Assembly: GCA_003851245.1 (NCBI GenBank)
Contig: BHEP01000030.1
Span: 1 to 34,642, forward strand
DNA length: 34,642 nt
Source: Bacteroidales bacterium
GTDB taxonomy: Bacteria; Bacteroidota; Bacteroidia; Bacteroidales; Azobacteroidaceae
Direction: 5' to 3'
Under the pieces are notes generated by a model. The model ran no database searches and was not told the origin of the DNA. It worked only from the letters and a program-made list of their open reading frames with translations. This document shows positions 9,001 to 17,810 of this stretch, piece after piece. Positions within the stretch are counted from its first letter, which is position 1. Each line of letters opens with the position of its first letter. A program made the position numbers and the translations under genes.

Positions 9001-9151
9001 TAAGTCCCGATATTTTGCTGTCAGCTTGACTGACTTCACTTACTCTCACTTCCTGCCCATCAGCTGATGCTAATGCATAGCTTGATCCTAAAACAAGGAA
9101 TAAAAGAGCCCAAGAAAGCTTAAAAAAAATAAAATTCTGCTTGTTAGTCAT
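6083..9151 (-). CDS. SusC/RagA-family TonB-linked outer membrane transporter
   Basis: A 1022-residue outer membrane importer of glycans, driven by TonB. The signal peptide covers about residues 1-30 (LSWALLFLVLGSSYALA). Then come a carboxypeptidase-regulatory-like domain (about 45-120, ISGLITDHTGESIIGAS), the TonB box region with ELDEFVVVGYGVQKKSSLTG, the plug with ALAGQMPGVTSIQTSGAPG and the family signature LVIVDGVPGDMN...LKDASSAAIYG (about 195-235), and the 22-strand barrel ending in Phe (LGLKVTF). There is no STN anti-sigma contact domain, so control through a FecR/ECF pair is not indicated by this protein. It lies 33 bases after the GH2 gene and 25 before susD. Confidence 0.95.
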   Translation of the reverse strand: MTNKQNFIFFKLSWALLFLVLGSSYALASADGQEVRVSEVSQADSKISGLITDHTGESIIGASIVVVGTSNGTITDIDGKFSITASASARLLVSYIGYQSIEISVNGQSSIKIVLIEDFKELDEFVVVGYGVQKKSSLTGSVSTLKTAALESRPVSSVSAALAGQMPGVTSIQTSGAPGSQTGSITIRGKNSINAASPLVIVDGVPGDMNTIDPSDIESLSVLKDASSAAIYGVQAANGVILITTKKGKKGDKAKVSYSGNVAWTSPTARLKFLGAGDYAMLYNEATLNDNPNATISFSDEDIRKFRDGSSPSTHPNTDWYNETFKSTAMEQMHHMSINGGAEKTNYNASIGFTEQDGFLEAINYKRYNGRLSVDSRINNWLAVGLNASANRGISNQGWNSFSSMIGSVNRSSPTVGVYGKPNDYGSGDFSNSGKPNPVAQIGRDGFRRSTRQQLHSILHGTVFILPELSVKGVFSVRNNMTLDEGFKKKLVYNGLDEGPREGYSNNFHHNWYTTQVLSNYYKNFDKHSFALLGGFEQTAYHYTYTEAARKGGGNNNLMESLNTLDAASQTNSDGGRETARRSYFGRIQYQYDDKYLLEANVRTDASSVFPKDNRWGTFPSFSGAWIISKEGFMKDQEILSFLKIRAGWGKTGNEELKSDNVYPSVSTFDYEKYMFGNSLYSTSKETRYVNNQLKWATVTSYDLGLEASFLDNLIGFELALYKKMTDGMLLKLPVEGILGMDAPVQNAGKVENKGFDLSVFHNMNISQDFRYNLNFNLAYVKNKITEMRGTSGVDPDNSKYWRVEGYPIGSFYGYQAIGFFNTAEELASLPNRTGAEQLGDIRYQDLDKNDKITAAGDRTVIGKNFPSWTLGFNANFEYKSFDLSFLLQGALDVDAYIEGESAYSFFNGGNVLERHLDRWTPTNHNASYPRITRSDQVNYQVSSFWLEDASYVRLKNVTFGYNLSQALMKKLGGERAKLYISGENLLTFSGLDGIDPEAPSDNRGWFYSNVKKVSLGLKVTF

Positions 9152-9184
9152 ACCTTATACGATTTAATAATTTAAGTGTTATGT

Positions 9185-12100
9185 TTACTGCTTCACAAAA
9201 GCTATATTTTTAATTTTCAACTTTTCAGAACTAGATGTTTGGGCAGAGATTACCACTTTTCCATCATTTGTATCTTCTCTCATCACAAAAAGTTTTATCC
9301 ACTCCCTACCTTTCCTAGGAGTATCTATAGTAAACTCTCTACCCTCCAATATGAAGGTTATTTTGTCTTTTGACGATTTGCCATTTTCTATTTCTATAAA
9401 AAGATCCCCAATAACACCCTGGGGAATACCAAACTGCACTTGAATATCATTACCTATCCAAAGTGGCCTTTCTTCTCCTGGCCCAATTTTTACTCCCGAA
9501 ACTATATAGCTATACCCTGTTTGCATAATTGTTGAATTGTCTTTTTCCTTGCTCCAATCCAGACTGTCATTGGGCATGGCTTTTGCTGCACATTCAATAT
9601 AAATGGCAGCGTTTTCAAAACCCGAAGGAGCAGAAAATTCAAGCTTGGGGATGTAAACAAAAAGTTCCTTAACCTGCGTTTCGGAAAGTGCATAGGATGG
9701 ATTAAAATTGGATTGCCCCATATACGACAGCAGGCTATACTCCAACTGTTTGCCCACCATATTTTCAGTGTCCAAATCATAGCCACACACCAGCAATTTT
9801 CCCGTGCCTACCTGGCATTCAAAAATAGAGGCTAGCTTGTCGTTGATGTGAAAATCGCTGATAGGCTGAGCAATAGGATTGAGACCCCTTTCACTGTTTA
9901 CAACAAAAGATTTTCCTTTGCTTATAGATTGCCATTGCCAATTACTGTGCGAATCTGTGGGGAATTGAGATAGAGAAGGGTGTGCTTGGTCGACAAGTAA
10001 TCCCAATGTTTTATTGTCCTGCCCTGGAAAAAAGGAATTGGACCAAAAGAGGGGAGTAAAAAAAATTGGTGAGGAATTATCTTTGCTTCCTAAGTGGTGG
10101 GCTTTTAGTAATACTTTGCCACCACAACTTAAAAATTCCAAGGTCTCTGCGTCCAAGCGATTGCTTATGCGGATGTTGCTGTTGCAGAGTTTAGGCAAAT
10201 CTATTGCAGGGTATACCCAAATAGGCCACCGATTATGATAATTACTGCCTTTGATGCTTAGCTGCAATTGAAATTTTTCTGCGTTGACAATATTTGATAA
10301 ATCTACCTTAATTTGAGCAATGTCGCTAAGTTTTCCCCTGCATGCACTTACGTCTAGTTCGCCAGAAGCAATTACTCTACCAGTTGCACTTGCAAATTGC
10401 CAGCTCATTGGTCCCTTTATAGTTTCTAGCCCATAGTTTGCTAATTGAATTTTGGCAATGAAAGTTTCGTTGGCATTCCAGGTCCATTTATCGAAGCGTG
10501 CTAGGGGCACAACTTCCGAGCAATAAGATCTAAATTCTTCTGGACTCACAATTCCCTTGGAGTCCCAAAAGGAATCCAACCAGCCAACCAATGCCTCGCC
10601 TTGTCCAGCATAATCGGTCATGCTGAGCATTTGAAAACCAGCACAAGAGGGCGTTCTTAACAGAGCTTCTATATGTGCCTTGTATAGCAGGGTTTGCAAG
10701 GCTCCACTTGCAGCATGGAAGGGTTTATCCATTCCCCCTATATTGTTTTTATCTGCCAATATTTTAAACTCTTTGAGATTTCTAGCCTCCACAACTCCCG
10801 TATATTTTTGTATTTCGCTCCAAAGAGGGTATACTGGGTATTGCCCTACCTCGTGCGCAATGATGGGAATAGACGATTTGCTGTAGCTCTCTTCTATATC
10901 AAAATCTGTTCCTGTTTTTATAAGTCCATAAGTTCTACCTGCATTTGGAATGTTGTGTGTGGCCATATATTGATCTACAGGCATAATTTTTCTTGCAGTA
11001 GATACAGAGTATAATCTGCGATCATCTTTTTGTCTTGCTTCTTTCACCCATTCTTGCATGACATCGAAGTCTGAATTGCCCAACTCATTGCCTATACAAA
11101 AAAATACGAAAGAGGGGTGGTTTCCATAGGCATCCAACATCCTTTGCATTTCTGCTTGCACAAACTGGTCGGCACTGGGATTTTTCCCCAATCCTTCAGG
11201 CAATCCCTTAGTAATCATTTCTGGTCTATCCTCAGGAGCCTTAGTCATCCACCAATCTATCCAAAGAATCTCGGCCTGAATATAAATGCCTACTTTGTCG
11301 GCAGCCTCAAATGCCGCTTTTGGAGGACACCAAGAATGGAATCGAACATGGTTTAATCCATATTGTTTGTATATCGTAAAAATACGCTCCCACTCCTCAA
11401 CATCGCAAGAAGGGTGTCCTGTGAGTGGGAAATGCACGCAATCTAAGTTACCCCTAAGGAAGAGGCTTTCTCCATTTATCTTAACTTTTGCTTTGCCGAT
11501 ACTGAGCTTGCGAAAACCAAAACTCTCACTATAGCTACAAACCTCTTTCCCATCTTTTATATTGATATGGACTCGATATAAATTGGGTGTAAATTCATTC
11601 CACGGCTTTGCAGAATCATCGAGGAATAGGCAAATATTTCGATTCAGGGCTTCGTCGTGATCAATAAGGATGCTTTCTTTTTTGTTGGATACGACCTTTC
11701 CTGTACTTATATCTACCACCTGATAGGAGACTTCGATATTTTTTGTGGCAGCCTCTTTTCTGTGAAGTCTATAACTTATTTCTAGTGAGCTATTGTCGGT
11801 ATCTGGACTAATTTTTAGCCCATGCAAACTAGTTTGAGCAAGAGCCCTTAGCTCTATTTCGCCCACAATACCATTCCAAATAGTTTGGGTATATTCAGTA
11901 TAGGCATGCCCTTTGTCGCCGATGTTATGTATCAAATCATTGTCTACACAAATGGCAAGAATATGTTTGCCTGGGCTTAGAATTCCCATAGAGTGGAAAT
12001 GAGGGGTGCCTAGCCCATCCTGTGCGCCAAGCGGACGACCATCTATCCATACTGTTGATTCCCACATTACGCGCTCGAGATGCAAGACTACTTCTTTGTT

Positions 12101-12424
12101 TTTCCATTCTTTGGGAATGTTTATCTCCTTGTTGTACCAAACCTTACCGCAGTATTTGTACTTTCGAGTAAGAATCCCATAGTCTGAGCCGCTTGTTTTT
12201 TCTCCGTAGCGAGCCTGGTCGGTAGTTCCAGGCAGAGTTATTTTGTCCTGCCATAGCATGTTTTGCCAGCCTTTAGAGCTGCCTTCATTTTCTGCGTCTA
12301 ATTTTATACTCCATTCGCCTGCTAGAGATAGGGTGTTGCAGGCCCCTATGGGGCTGTGGCCTGTCTGCGCTTTGATATTTGTGACACAAATAAAAAAAAC
12401 AAATAAAACAATTATATTTTTCAT
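9185..12424 (-). CDS. glycoside hydrolase family 2 enzyme, secreted
   Basis: A retaining glycosidase, first gene of the PUL operon. I chose the ATG at 12424 because the signal peptide MKNIIVLFVFFICVTNIKAQ begins there; an in-frame ATG at 12460 would add 12 polar residues. Protein length is then 1079. Order: GH2 sugar-binding jelly roll (about 30-190), Ig-like domain (about 195-310), TIM barrel (about 315-610), then about 450 residues of extra beta domains. The acid/base is Glu447 in CIGNELG and the nucleophile is probably Glu525 in IIAHEVGQYPVYP. This HE-GQ form followed by EIQKYTG belongs to a GH2 branch found in plant-polysaccharide PULs, whose specificity I cannot assign (beta-galactosidase, glucuronidase or other). 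No type IX sorting tail is seen. It lies 33 bases before susC. Confidence 0.9.
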   Translation of the reverse strand: MKNIIVLFVFFICVTNIKAQTGHSPIGACNTLSLAGEWSIKLDAENEGSSKGWQNMLWQDKITLPGTTDQARYGEKTSGSDYGILTRKYKYCGKVWYNKEINIPKEWKNKEVVLHLERVMWESTVWIDGRPLGAQDGLGTPHFHSMGILSPGKHILAICVDNDLIHNIGDKGHAYTEYTQTIWNGIVGEIELRALAQTSLHGLKISPDTDNSSLEISYRLHRKEAATKNIEVSYQVVDISTGKVVSNKKESILIDHDEALNRNICLFLDDSAKPWNEFTPNLYRVHINIKDGKEVCSYSESFGFRKLSIGKAKVKINGESLFLRGNLDCVHFPLTGHPSCDVEEWERIFTIYKQYGLNHVRFHSWCPPKAAFEAADKVGIYIQAEILWIDWWMTKAPEDRPEMITKGLPEGLGKNPSADQFVQAEMQRMLDAYGNHPSFVFFCIGNELGNSDFDVMQEWVKEARQKDDRRLYSVSTARKIMPVDQYMATHNIPNAGRTYGLIKTGTDFDIEESYSKSSIPIIAHEVGQYPVYPLWSEIQKYTGVVEARNLKEFKILADKNNIGGMDKPFHAASGALQTLLYKAHIEALLRTPSCAGFQMLSMTDYAGQGEALVGWLDSFWDSKGIVSPEEFRSYCSEVVPLARFDKWTWNANETFIAKIQLANYGLETIKGPMSWQFASATGRVIASGELDVSACRGKLSDIAQIKVDLSNIVNAEKFQLQLSIKGSNYHNRWPIWVYPAIDLPKLCNSNIRISNRLDAETLEFLSCGGKVLLKAHHLGSKDNSSPIFFTPLFWSNSFFPGQDNKTLGLLVDQAHPSLSQFPTDSHSNWQWQSISKGKSFVVNSERGLNPIAQPISDFHINDKLASIFECQVGTGKLLVCGYDLDTENMVGKQLEYSLLSYMGQSNFNPSYALSETQVKELFVYIPKLEFSAPSGFENAAIYIECAAKAMPNDSLDWSKEKDNSTIMQTGYSYIVSGVKIGPGEERPLWIGNDIQVQFGIPQGVIGDLFIEIENGKSSKDKITFILEGREFTIDTPRKGREWIKLFVMREDTNDGKVVISAQTSSSEKLKIKNIAFVKQ

Positions 12425-12453
12425 TCTTCTTTGTAGATTTATATTAATATAGC

Positions 12454-12485
12454 TATCCATTTACCTACTTATTACAATTTGCTTA
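12454..12485. repeat. imperfect 32-bp repeat, copy A
   Basis: The bases from TATCCATTTA to AATTTGCTTA match those at 31199-31231 apart from a few substitutions and one indel. The element lies in the leader of the GH2 operon. Flanks do not match. Confidence 0.5.
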
Positions 12486-12528
12486 TGGGCAAGGTGTTTT
12501 GTTTTTATCATTCGCTTAACTAAGTTGT

Positions 12529-12536
12529 CAAATATA
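12529..12536 (-). promoter_or_regulatory. promoter -7 element for the GH2-susCD operon
   Basis: The - strand reads TATATTTG, a perfect TAnnTTTG. No good TTTG lies 19-21 bases upstream. It would give a leader of about 95 bases before the ATG at 12424 that includes repeat copy A. Confidence 0.45.
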
Positions 12537-12938
12537 GTTTCTTTACTATTTTACCTGCTTAGTCTATAGCTATATTCATCTAAATATTTTTCAATATGAG
12601 CTTCTCCTACACAGGAAAGCACTTCTCATCCATGCTTTTACTTGATGAATAACAGTATTAATCTTTTTTTAGAGGTATGTATCCATTCCATTTATCGGTA
12701 GTTACAGTGGCTGAAGTTGAAATGTAAATATCGAATATTACCCTCAATAGGATAATTTTCTCTACTCTTGAATGCAAAGGTAAGTAAAATAAATACATTA
12801 ATAATCTTACGCTTACTTGTTATTTGCTAATAAAAATTTGTGGTTTCCTATTTTGTAAAGTTTCACAAGCTTTTGCAACTTTACATTTATGTATATGGGG
12901 AGTATCGCAGAATTTTCTTCCCAGCATACTCTAAAGCA

Positions 12939-12946
12939 TAAATTTG
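12939..12946 (+). promoter_or_regulatory. promoter -7 element for the TonB-dependent receptor gene
   Basis: TAAATTTG is a perfect TAnnTTTG. A TTTC at 12914-12917, 21 bases upstream, could be the -33 element. The start codon is about 25 bases downstream of the expected transcription start. Confidence 0.5.
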
Positions 12947-12977
12947 CGTTAGAGAATACAACAAACAAATTCAAGGC

Positions 12978-15362
12978 ATGCGTATTAAATTTCTCTTATT
13001 CATTTTTTTTATCGGCTTTTTTACTACACTTGGGGCACAAAAGAAGGTAAGAATATCTGGAACTGTAAGCGATAGCGAGGGTTTAGCCCTTGAGATTGCT
13101 ACTGTTTATGTGAAGGGAACTGCCACTGGAGCTATGACCAACGACAAAGGATTTTATTCCCTGATGGTGAATACTGGCGATTCCTGCACCTTGGTTTTTT
13201 CTTGTATAGGCTACAATAGGACACAAAAAAGGATAGCTTCAGCAGAAAATGATATGAACATTAATGTGCGCCTCAACAATATATCTTTGGAATTGGGCGG
13301 CATAACCGTGCAAGCCAACAGGATACAAACCAACACCATGGACAGGCTTGATGCCTCCAAGGTAAGGATGATGGCCGATGCCTCAGGAGGTAGCATAGAG
13401 TCTCTATTGTCCACATTTGCAGGAGTGAGCTCTACCAATGAGCTAAGCACACAATACTCAGTGCGCGGAGGGAGTTACGACGAAAATATCGTGTATGTCA
13501 ATGGAATTGAAATTTATAGGCCCCTACTTATTAAGAGTGGGCAGCAAGAAGGTTTGAGTTTTATAAATCCCGATATGACCTCAGGAGTATCTTTTTCTTC
13601 AGGAGGATATGCCGCACAGTATGGCGACAAGATGTCGTCGGTATTGGATATAACATACAAAAAACCCGAAGAGCTCGAAGGCTCTGCCATGGCAAGCATG
13701 CTTGGGGGCAATATTTACCTAGGAAATGCTAGTGGAAAGTTTACGCAGGTAACGGGTATTCGCTACAAAAGAGCCACCAGTCTGCTGGGTTCTCTTGATA
13801 CCAAGGGGGAGTACAATCCAACATTTTTAGATGTTCAAACATATATGAGCTATTCTCTTAGCCCCCGGCTGGAGATAAATTTTTTGGGCAATCTCTCTGC
13901 CAACACCTATTCTTTTATTCCTACAAATAGGGAGACTGTTTTTGGAGGTGCCGACACAAAAAGCTTTAAGGTATATTATGGAGGAAAAGAAGAGGATAGC
14001 TTCGGCACTTATTTTGGAGCAGCAGGCCTCAAGTATGAATTGCACAAAAACACTAGCTTGAGCTTGCAAGCAGTAGCATTTAGGTCGCAAGAAAAAGAGA
14101 GCTATGATATAACAAGTGATTATTGGCTAGGGGAAGCTTCTACCTCTGAGCAAGAAGGAGAGGCTATTGGCATAGGGAGCAACAGAGTTTATGCCCGCAA
14201 TCGCCTTGTAGCAGATGTTTTTAACCTCATACACACGGGCACACATCGCTTTGCTAGCAACAGTTTGCATTGGGGAATAAATATTAAGCAAGAGAAAATA
14301 AAGGATAAAATACACGAATGGGATAGGCGCGACTCCAGCAGATATTCCCTGCCCTATGATGGAGAAACTGTGCGGGTATTCAGCAATCTTTTATCAAGAA
14401 ATGAGATACAATCGAGCCGTTTTTCAGCGTTTGTACAAGACACCTACAAATTTAGAAGTAAGGAGGGTCTTTTTTCCTTGGCCGCAGGATTGCGTGCCAC
14501 GTATTGGAATTACAATAGCGAGCTTATAGTAAGCCCTCGTGCGTCCCTAGGTTTTGTGCCTTCCAAGAATCAGAATATAACACTACGATTGGCTAGCGGC
14601 ATTTATTATCAATCGCCGTTTTACAAGGAGTTTAGGAAGGAGGTAAGCGATGAGGATGGCAACTCTTCCATAGTTTTGAATAAAGATATAAAATCGCAGC
14701 GCGCCTTGCATTTTGTGCTTGGAGGAGATTATGGATTTAGGATGCTGCAGCGCCCATTTAAGTTCACCGCAGAGATTTATTATAAGAAACTCGACGATTT
14801 AATACCTTATATGGTGAACAATGTAAAAATAAGCTATCTGGGAGAAAACATTGCCACGGGCTATGCAACAGGTTTGGATCTAAAGCTTTTTGGGGAGTTT
14901 GTGCCAGGCTCCGATTCGTGGTTGAGTTTTTCACTGATGCAAGCACGACAAGAATACGATGGCAAGACGGTTCGCTTGCCAAGTGACCAGCCCTACAATA
15001 TATCCCTATATTTTACCGACTGCCTGCCTGGCAATGATAGGATAAAGGCAAACATGAAGGCCATTTGGTCGTCGGGACTACCTTTTAGTAGCCCCTCGGG
15101 AAAGTACAACAACGATTTTAGGGGAGCCGCCTATAGGCGTGTAGACCTAGGACTATCTTACCTTCTGGTGCAAGAAAAAGATGATAAAAGAGGAGCCTTG
15201 AGCCATATAAAGAATATATGGCTGGGCTTGGATGTTTTTAATTTGCTAGACATCAACAATGTAGACTCCTATTCTTGGATTCATGCCTCTAGTAAGGAAT
15301 ATGCAGTGCCCAATTACCTTACTGGAAGGCAGTTGAACCTAAAGCTACTTATTGATTTTTGA
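12978..15362 (+). CDS. TonB-dependent outer membrane receptor (non-SusC type)
   Basis: A 794-residue outer membrane receptor. The signal peptide is about residues 1-20 (FLLFIFFIGFFTTLGAQ). A carboxypeptidase-regulatory-like domain follows (about 23-105, ISGTVSDSEGLALEIATVYV), then the plug (about 120-235) with SLLSTFAGVSSTNELSTQYS, VRGGSYDENIVYVNGIEIYRP and GGYAAQYGDKMSSVLDI, and a barrel ending in aromatic LNLKLLIDF. It is some 200 residues shorter than SusC, lacks the SusC signature and has no SusD partner, so it belongs to the general Bacteroidota TonB-receptor group. The substrate is unknown. It is divergent from the PUL operon and its 3' end overlaps the convergent GH3 gene by 14 bases. 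Confidence 0.9.
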   Translation: MRIKFLLFIFFIGFFTTLGAQKKVRISGTVSDSEGLALEIATVYVKGTATGAMTNDKGFYSLMVNTGDSCTLVFSCIGYNRTQKRIASAENDMNINVRLNNISLELGGITVQANRIQTNTMDRLDASKVRMMADASGGSIESLLSTFAGVSSTNELSTQYSVRGGSYDENIVYVNGIEIYRPLLIKSGQQEGLSFINPDMTSGVSFSSGGYAAQYGDKMSSVLDITYKKPEELEGSAMASMLGGNIYLGNASGKFTQVTGIRYKRATSLLGSLDTKGEYNPTFLDVQTYMSYSLSPRLEINFLGNLSANTYSFIPTNRETVFGGADTKSFKVYYGGKEEDSFGTYFGAAGLKYELHKNTSLSLQAVAFRSQEKESYDITSDYWLGEASTSEQEGEAIGIGSNRVYARNRLVADVFNLIHTGTHRFASNSLHWGINIKQEKIKDKIHEWDRRDSSRYSLPYDGETVRVFSNLLSRNEIQSSRFSAFVQDTYKFRSKEGLFSLAAGLRATYWNYNSELIVSPRASLGFVPSKNQNITLRLASGIYYQSPFYKEFRKEVSDEDGNSSIVLNKDIKSQRALHFVLGGDYGFRMLQRPFKFTAEIYYKKLDDLIPYMVNNVKISYLGENIATGYATGLDLKLFGEFVPGSDSWLSFSLMQARQEYDGKTVRLPSDQPYNISLYFTDCLPGNDRIKANMKAIWSSGLPFSSPSGKYNNDFRGAAYRRVDLGLSYLLVQEKDDKRGALSHIKNIWLGLDVFNLLDINNVDSYSWIHASSKEYAVPNYLTGRQLNLKLLIDF

Positions 15363-17688
15363 TTTGGTATTTTTCTGTTCGAGCATCTTGAATTTTCCCC
15401 TTCCAGTTTAGTCCAAAGGCAAAATCATAAACATTGCCCTCGCTGTCTTTATGGCAATCCATGTCGTGAGGCACATCTTCCAACTGTTTTTCTACAGTAC
15501 GCATATTTGCAGGCATTTGCACAGGCAAAAGTCCCGAAGGCTCTGAGGCTCCCGAAATAATATCCAATGCAGCTTGCCCAGAAACCCCAAATCGCAATAT
15601 GATGGCATCTACCTCCTTTTCAAACTCATGAAATATCATTGGCTTAGATGCGTCAATGGCAACTATCACTGGTTTTCCAGCCATCATATCTTTGGTGTCG
15701 AGAATACTTTTTAAGTCCATAGTATTTGAGGGAGTACTAGTTTTATCCTTGTAAGAGCGATTGGTAATGCTAGGATCTATCACAGGATCGCCAGCGGCAA
15801 TGCTTTGCGCTCTTGCGTCTGTTGCCGTATATGTAGAATATTGGAGGCTGATAGGCACATATCCATTACCTCCAGCCTGCCTATCGCGAATATCATATCC
15901 TCCATTTTCAGCATACGGACTAGCAACAAAGACGATGGCAAAGTCGGCTTCCGAAGGATTTTCTGTAAGCTTATAATATTTTTCTATCATTTTAGTATCT
16001 ATAGGATAATCAAATCTAGGAGCCGACGGAGTTCCCCACCAATCTTTTACCGAAGGAAAATACATCTTAGGGACGTAGACCGTTTTTTGTTTTGCAAGAG
16101 GCAGCACGTTCTCCTTATTTTTAAGCATCACCACCGATTTTACTTGAGCCTCGTATCCGGCCTTCATAAATTCGGGATTGCCAACTATTTTAACCGTTTC
16201 AGCAGGATCGAGGTAGGGATTTTCAAACAATCCTAGGCGAAAAATATTTTTTAGCAGACGCACTGCCGATTGTTCAAAACGTTTTCTCATAAAATCTTCT
16301 CCATGAATATTTTTTCCCATTTCATAGGCTGCGAGTATGGGTTTTATTTCAATATTGCCTCCAAACTGATCAAGGCCTGCCATGAGAGCCACATAATGCC
16401 TTTCGTCAACACTCATGCCTTCTACTCCCCAGGGTTTGCCTCTAAAAGTATTTGGCGTTGCTCCCTCATTGTGGGTTATCATCCAGTCGGTGCATACCAC
16501 TCCCTCGTACTTGTATTTCTCTCTCAAGAGATCGGTAATAATATACTTGCTAAATCCATTGGCTAGCTCCTGCCCACTAGGATCTTGATTGTACGAAATA
16601 GTGTAATATGGCATTACGGCAGATGCCATTCCTGTTTTACCCTCCAATTTAAAAGCCCCTTCGGTAAAAGGTTTGAGGTGGGTATCGAAGTTCTTGCCAG
16701 GGAAAACGGCAAATTTCCCATAAGCCCAATGTCCGTCCCTGCCGCCTTCTTCAGCTCCTCCACTAGGCCAGTGCTTTACCATGGCATTGACGCTCTTAAA
16801 GCCCCAGCCGTCTTTTATTTCATCGTCGCCATAGGAGGTTTGAAAACCATCAATATAAGCCCTGCCCATATCTGTTGTCAGAAGGGGGTCTTCGCCAAAG
16901 GTCATGGAAATCCTATACCATCGGGGCTCTGAGCCTAGGTCTATTTGGGGAGATAGGGCTGTGGTGATTCCTAGAGCGCGATATTCTTGAGCGGCTATTT
17001 CGCCAAAATTTTTGACAATGCTAGGGTCGAAAGTGGCAGCCATGGCCAATCCGTCGGGCCAAAGAGAAATTTGACCGCCAGCGCCTGCATTAAACTCACT
17101 GGTTACGGTGGCTACATGCCGAGGGTCAGAGCTGGTATTGCTAGGAATACCCAGACCAATGCCTTCCACAAAAGCCTGCATCTCATTATTCCATTTGGCA
17201 GCTATTGCGGGGCTCTCAACACTAGTGATGAGAACGTGTCGTAGATTGTCGTCTTTGAGAAATACTTTCTGAGCATCGCTTAAACTATAGGCAGCAGCAC
17301 CACTTTGCGAAAAATGTTTTCCCCCGTAAGTGCCTGCGAAAAATCCTTTTTCTGAAGCAGGTATAGATTGATGAGCACTGTAGAGCATGAGTCCCGCAAT
17401 TTCCTCTACGCTCATTTTAGAAGCCAGATCCTTGGCCCTATCTTCTGCAGAGAGTCGCCAATCTTCGTATTTGTCGAGAACGCCATTTCTGTTTAGATCC
17501 TTAAAATTAAAACTTTCATCAATAATGATTTTTACTCCCGAACTAGGAGCATAAGCCAAGTTTGCTCCTTGCTCATTATGCACTACCACGAAGTTATGAC
17601 CATCTTCGTTTTCCATACTCGTTCCTTTTGTACAAGCCATGATTACCAGGCTTAAAACTAGACTAATAGCAATTGTTTTCCGTCTCAT
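15349..17688 (-). CDS. glycoside hydrolase family 3 lipoprotein
   Basis: A 779-residue exo-acting glycosidase of the beta-glucosidase/xylosidase type, anchored as a lipoprotein. I chose the ATG at 17688 (MRRKTIAISLVLSLVIMAC, lipidated Cys19); the longer open frame to 17823 runs through the promoter. Near residues 62-75 is a calcium-loop-like motif, DLNRNGVLDKYEDW, common before the catalytic part in Bacteroidota GH3 proteins. The GH3 N-terminal barrel carries KHWPSGGAEEGGRDG (about 305-320) and the nucleophile region GVVCTDWMIT, with Asp401 the likely nucleophile. The GH3 C-terminal domain follows, with RFGVSGQAALDIISG near the end. It lies between a convergent TonB receptor and an upstream DUF4301 gene and has its own promoter. 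Substrate is not assignable. Confidence 0.92.
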   Translation of the reverse strand: MRRKTIAISLVLSLVIMACTKGTSMENEDGHNFVVVHNEQGANLAYAPSSGVKIIIDESFNFKDLNRNGVLDKYEDWRLSAEDRAKDLASKMSVEEIAGLMLYSAHQSIPASEKGFFAGTYGGKHFSQSGAAAYSLSDAQKVFLKDDNLRHVLITSVESPAIAAKWNNEMQAFVEGIGLGIPSNTSSDPRHVATVTSEFNAGAGGQISLWPDGLAMAATFDPSIVKNFGEIAAQEYRALGITTALSPQIDLGSEPRWYRISMTFGEDPLLTTDMGRAYIDGFQTSYGDDEIKDGWGFKSVNAMVKHWPSGGAEEGGRDGHWAYGKFAVFPGKNFDTHLKPFTEGAFKLEGKTGMASAVMPYYTISYNQDPSGQELANGFSKYIITDLLREKYKYEGVVCTDWMITHNEGATPNTFRGKPWGVEGMSVDERHYVALMAGLDQFGGNIEIKPILAAYEMGKNIHGEDFMRKRFEQSAVRLLKNIFRLGLFENPYLDPAETVKIVGNPEFMKAGYEAQVKSVVMLKNKENVLPLAKQKTVYVPKMYFPSVKDWWGTPSAPRFDYPIDTKMIEKYYKLTENPSEADFAIVFVASPYAENGGYDIRDRQAGGNGYVPISLQYSTYTATDARAQSIAAGDPVIDPSITNRSYKDKTSTPSNTMDLKSILDTKDMMAGKPVIVAIDASKPMIFHEFEKEVDAIILRFGVSGQAALDIISGASEPSGLLPVQMPANMRTVEKQLEDVPHDMDCHKDSEGNVYDFAFGLNWKGKIQDARTEKYQIKNQ

Positions 17689-17776
17689 ACTCTTAAAGAT
17701 TAAACATTTTGTACTGTGTATTATTAACTCTTGCCCAATTTTTTCAAAACAAACTTCGTGGCGTAAGAAAGAATTG

Positions 17777-17810
17777 ACATTGCAAATATACAAAAGATTA
17801 TTTGCAATGT
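17777..17810 (-). promoter_or_regulatory. GH3 promoter with a 12-bp perfect inverted repeat (candidate operator)
   Basis: The - strand -7 element TATATTTG lies at 17783-17790, with TTTG 23 bases further upstream (17814-17817), slightly long for the usual 19-21. The arms 17777-17788 (ACATTGCAAATA) and 17799-17810 (TATTTGCAATGT) are perfect reverse complements with a 10-base spacer, so one arm covers the -7 element. This spacing, about two helical turns between half-site centres, suits a dimeric regulator. Confidence 0.55.

Larger units (their letters stand above)
12425..12977. other. intergenic region between divergent PUL genes
   Basis: No convincing gene. It holds a - strand promoter for the GH2 operon (12529-12536), a + strand promoter for the TonB receptor (12939-12946), and a 32-bp element (12454-12485) that recurs imperfectly at 31199-31231. 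About 400 bases in the middle (12540-12910) show nothing I can name, which leaves room for operators or a small RNA. Confidence 0.6.

Noticed and set aside
15805..16236. 143-codon + strand ORF
   Set aside because: Lies wholly inside the GH3 gene on the other strand; low-complexity composition without any motif. A shadow frame.
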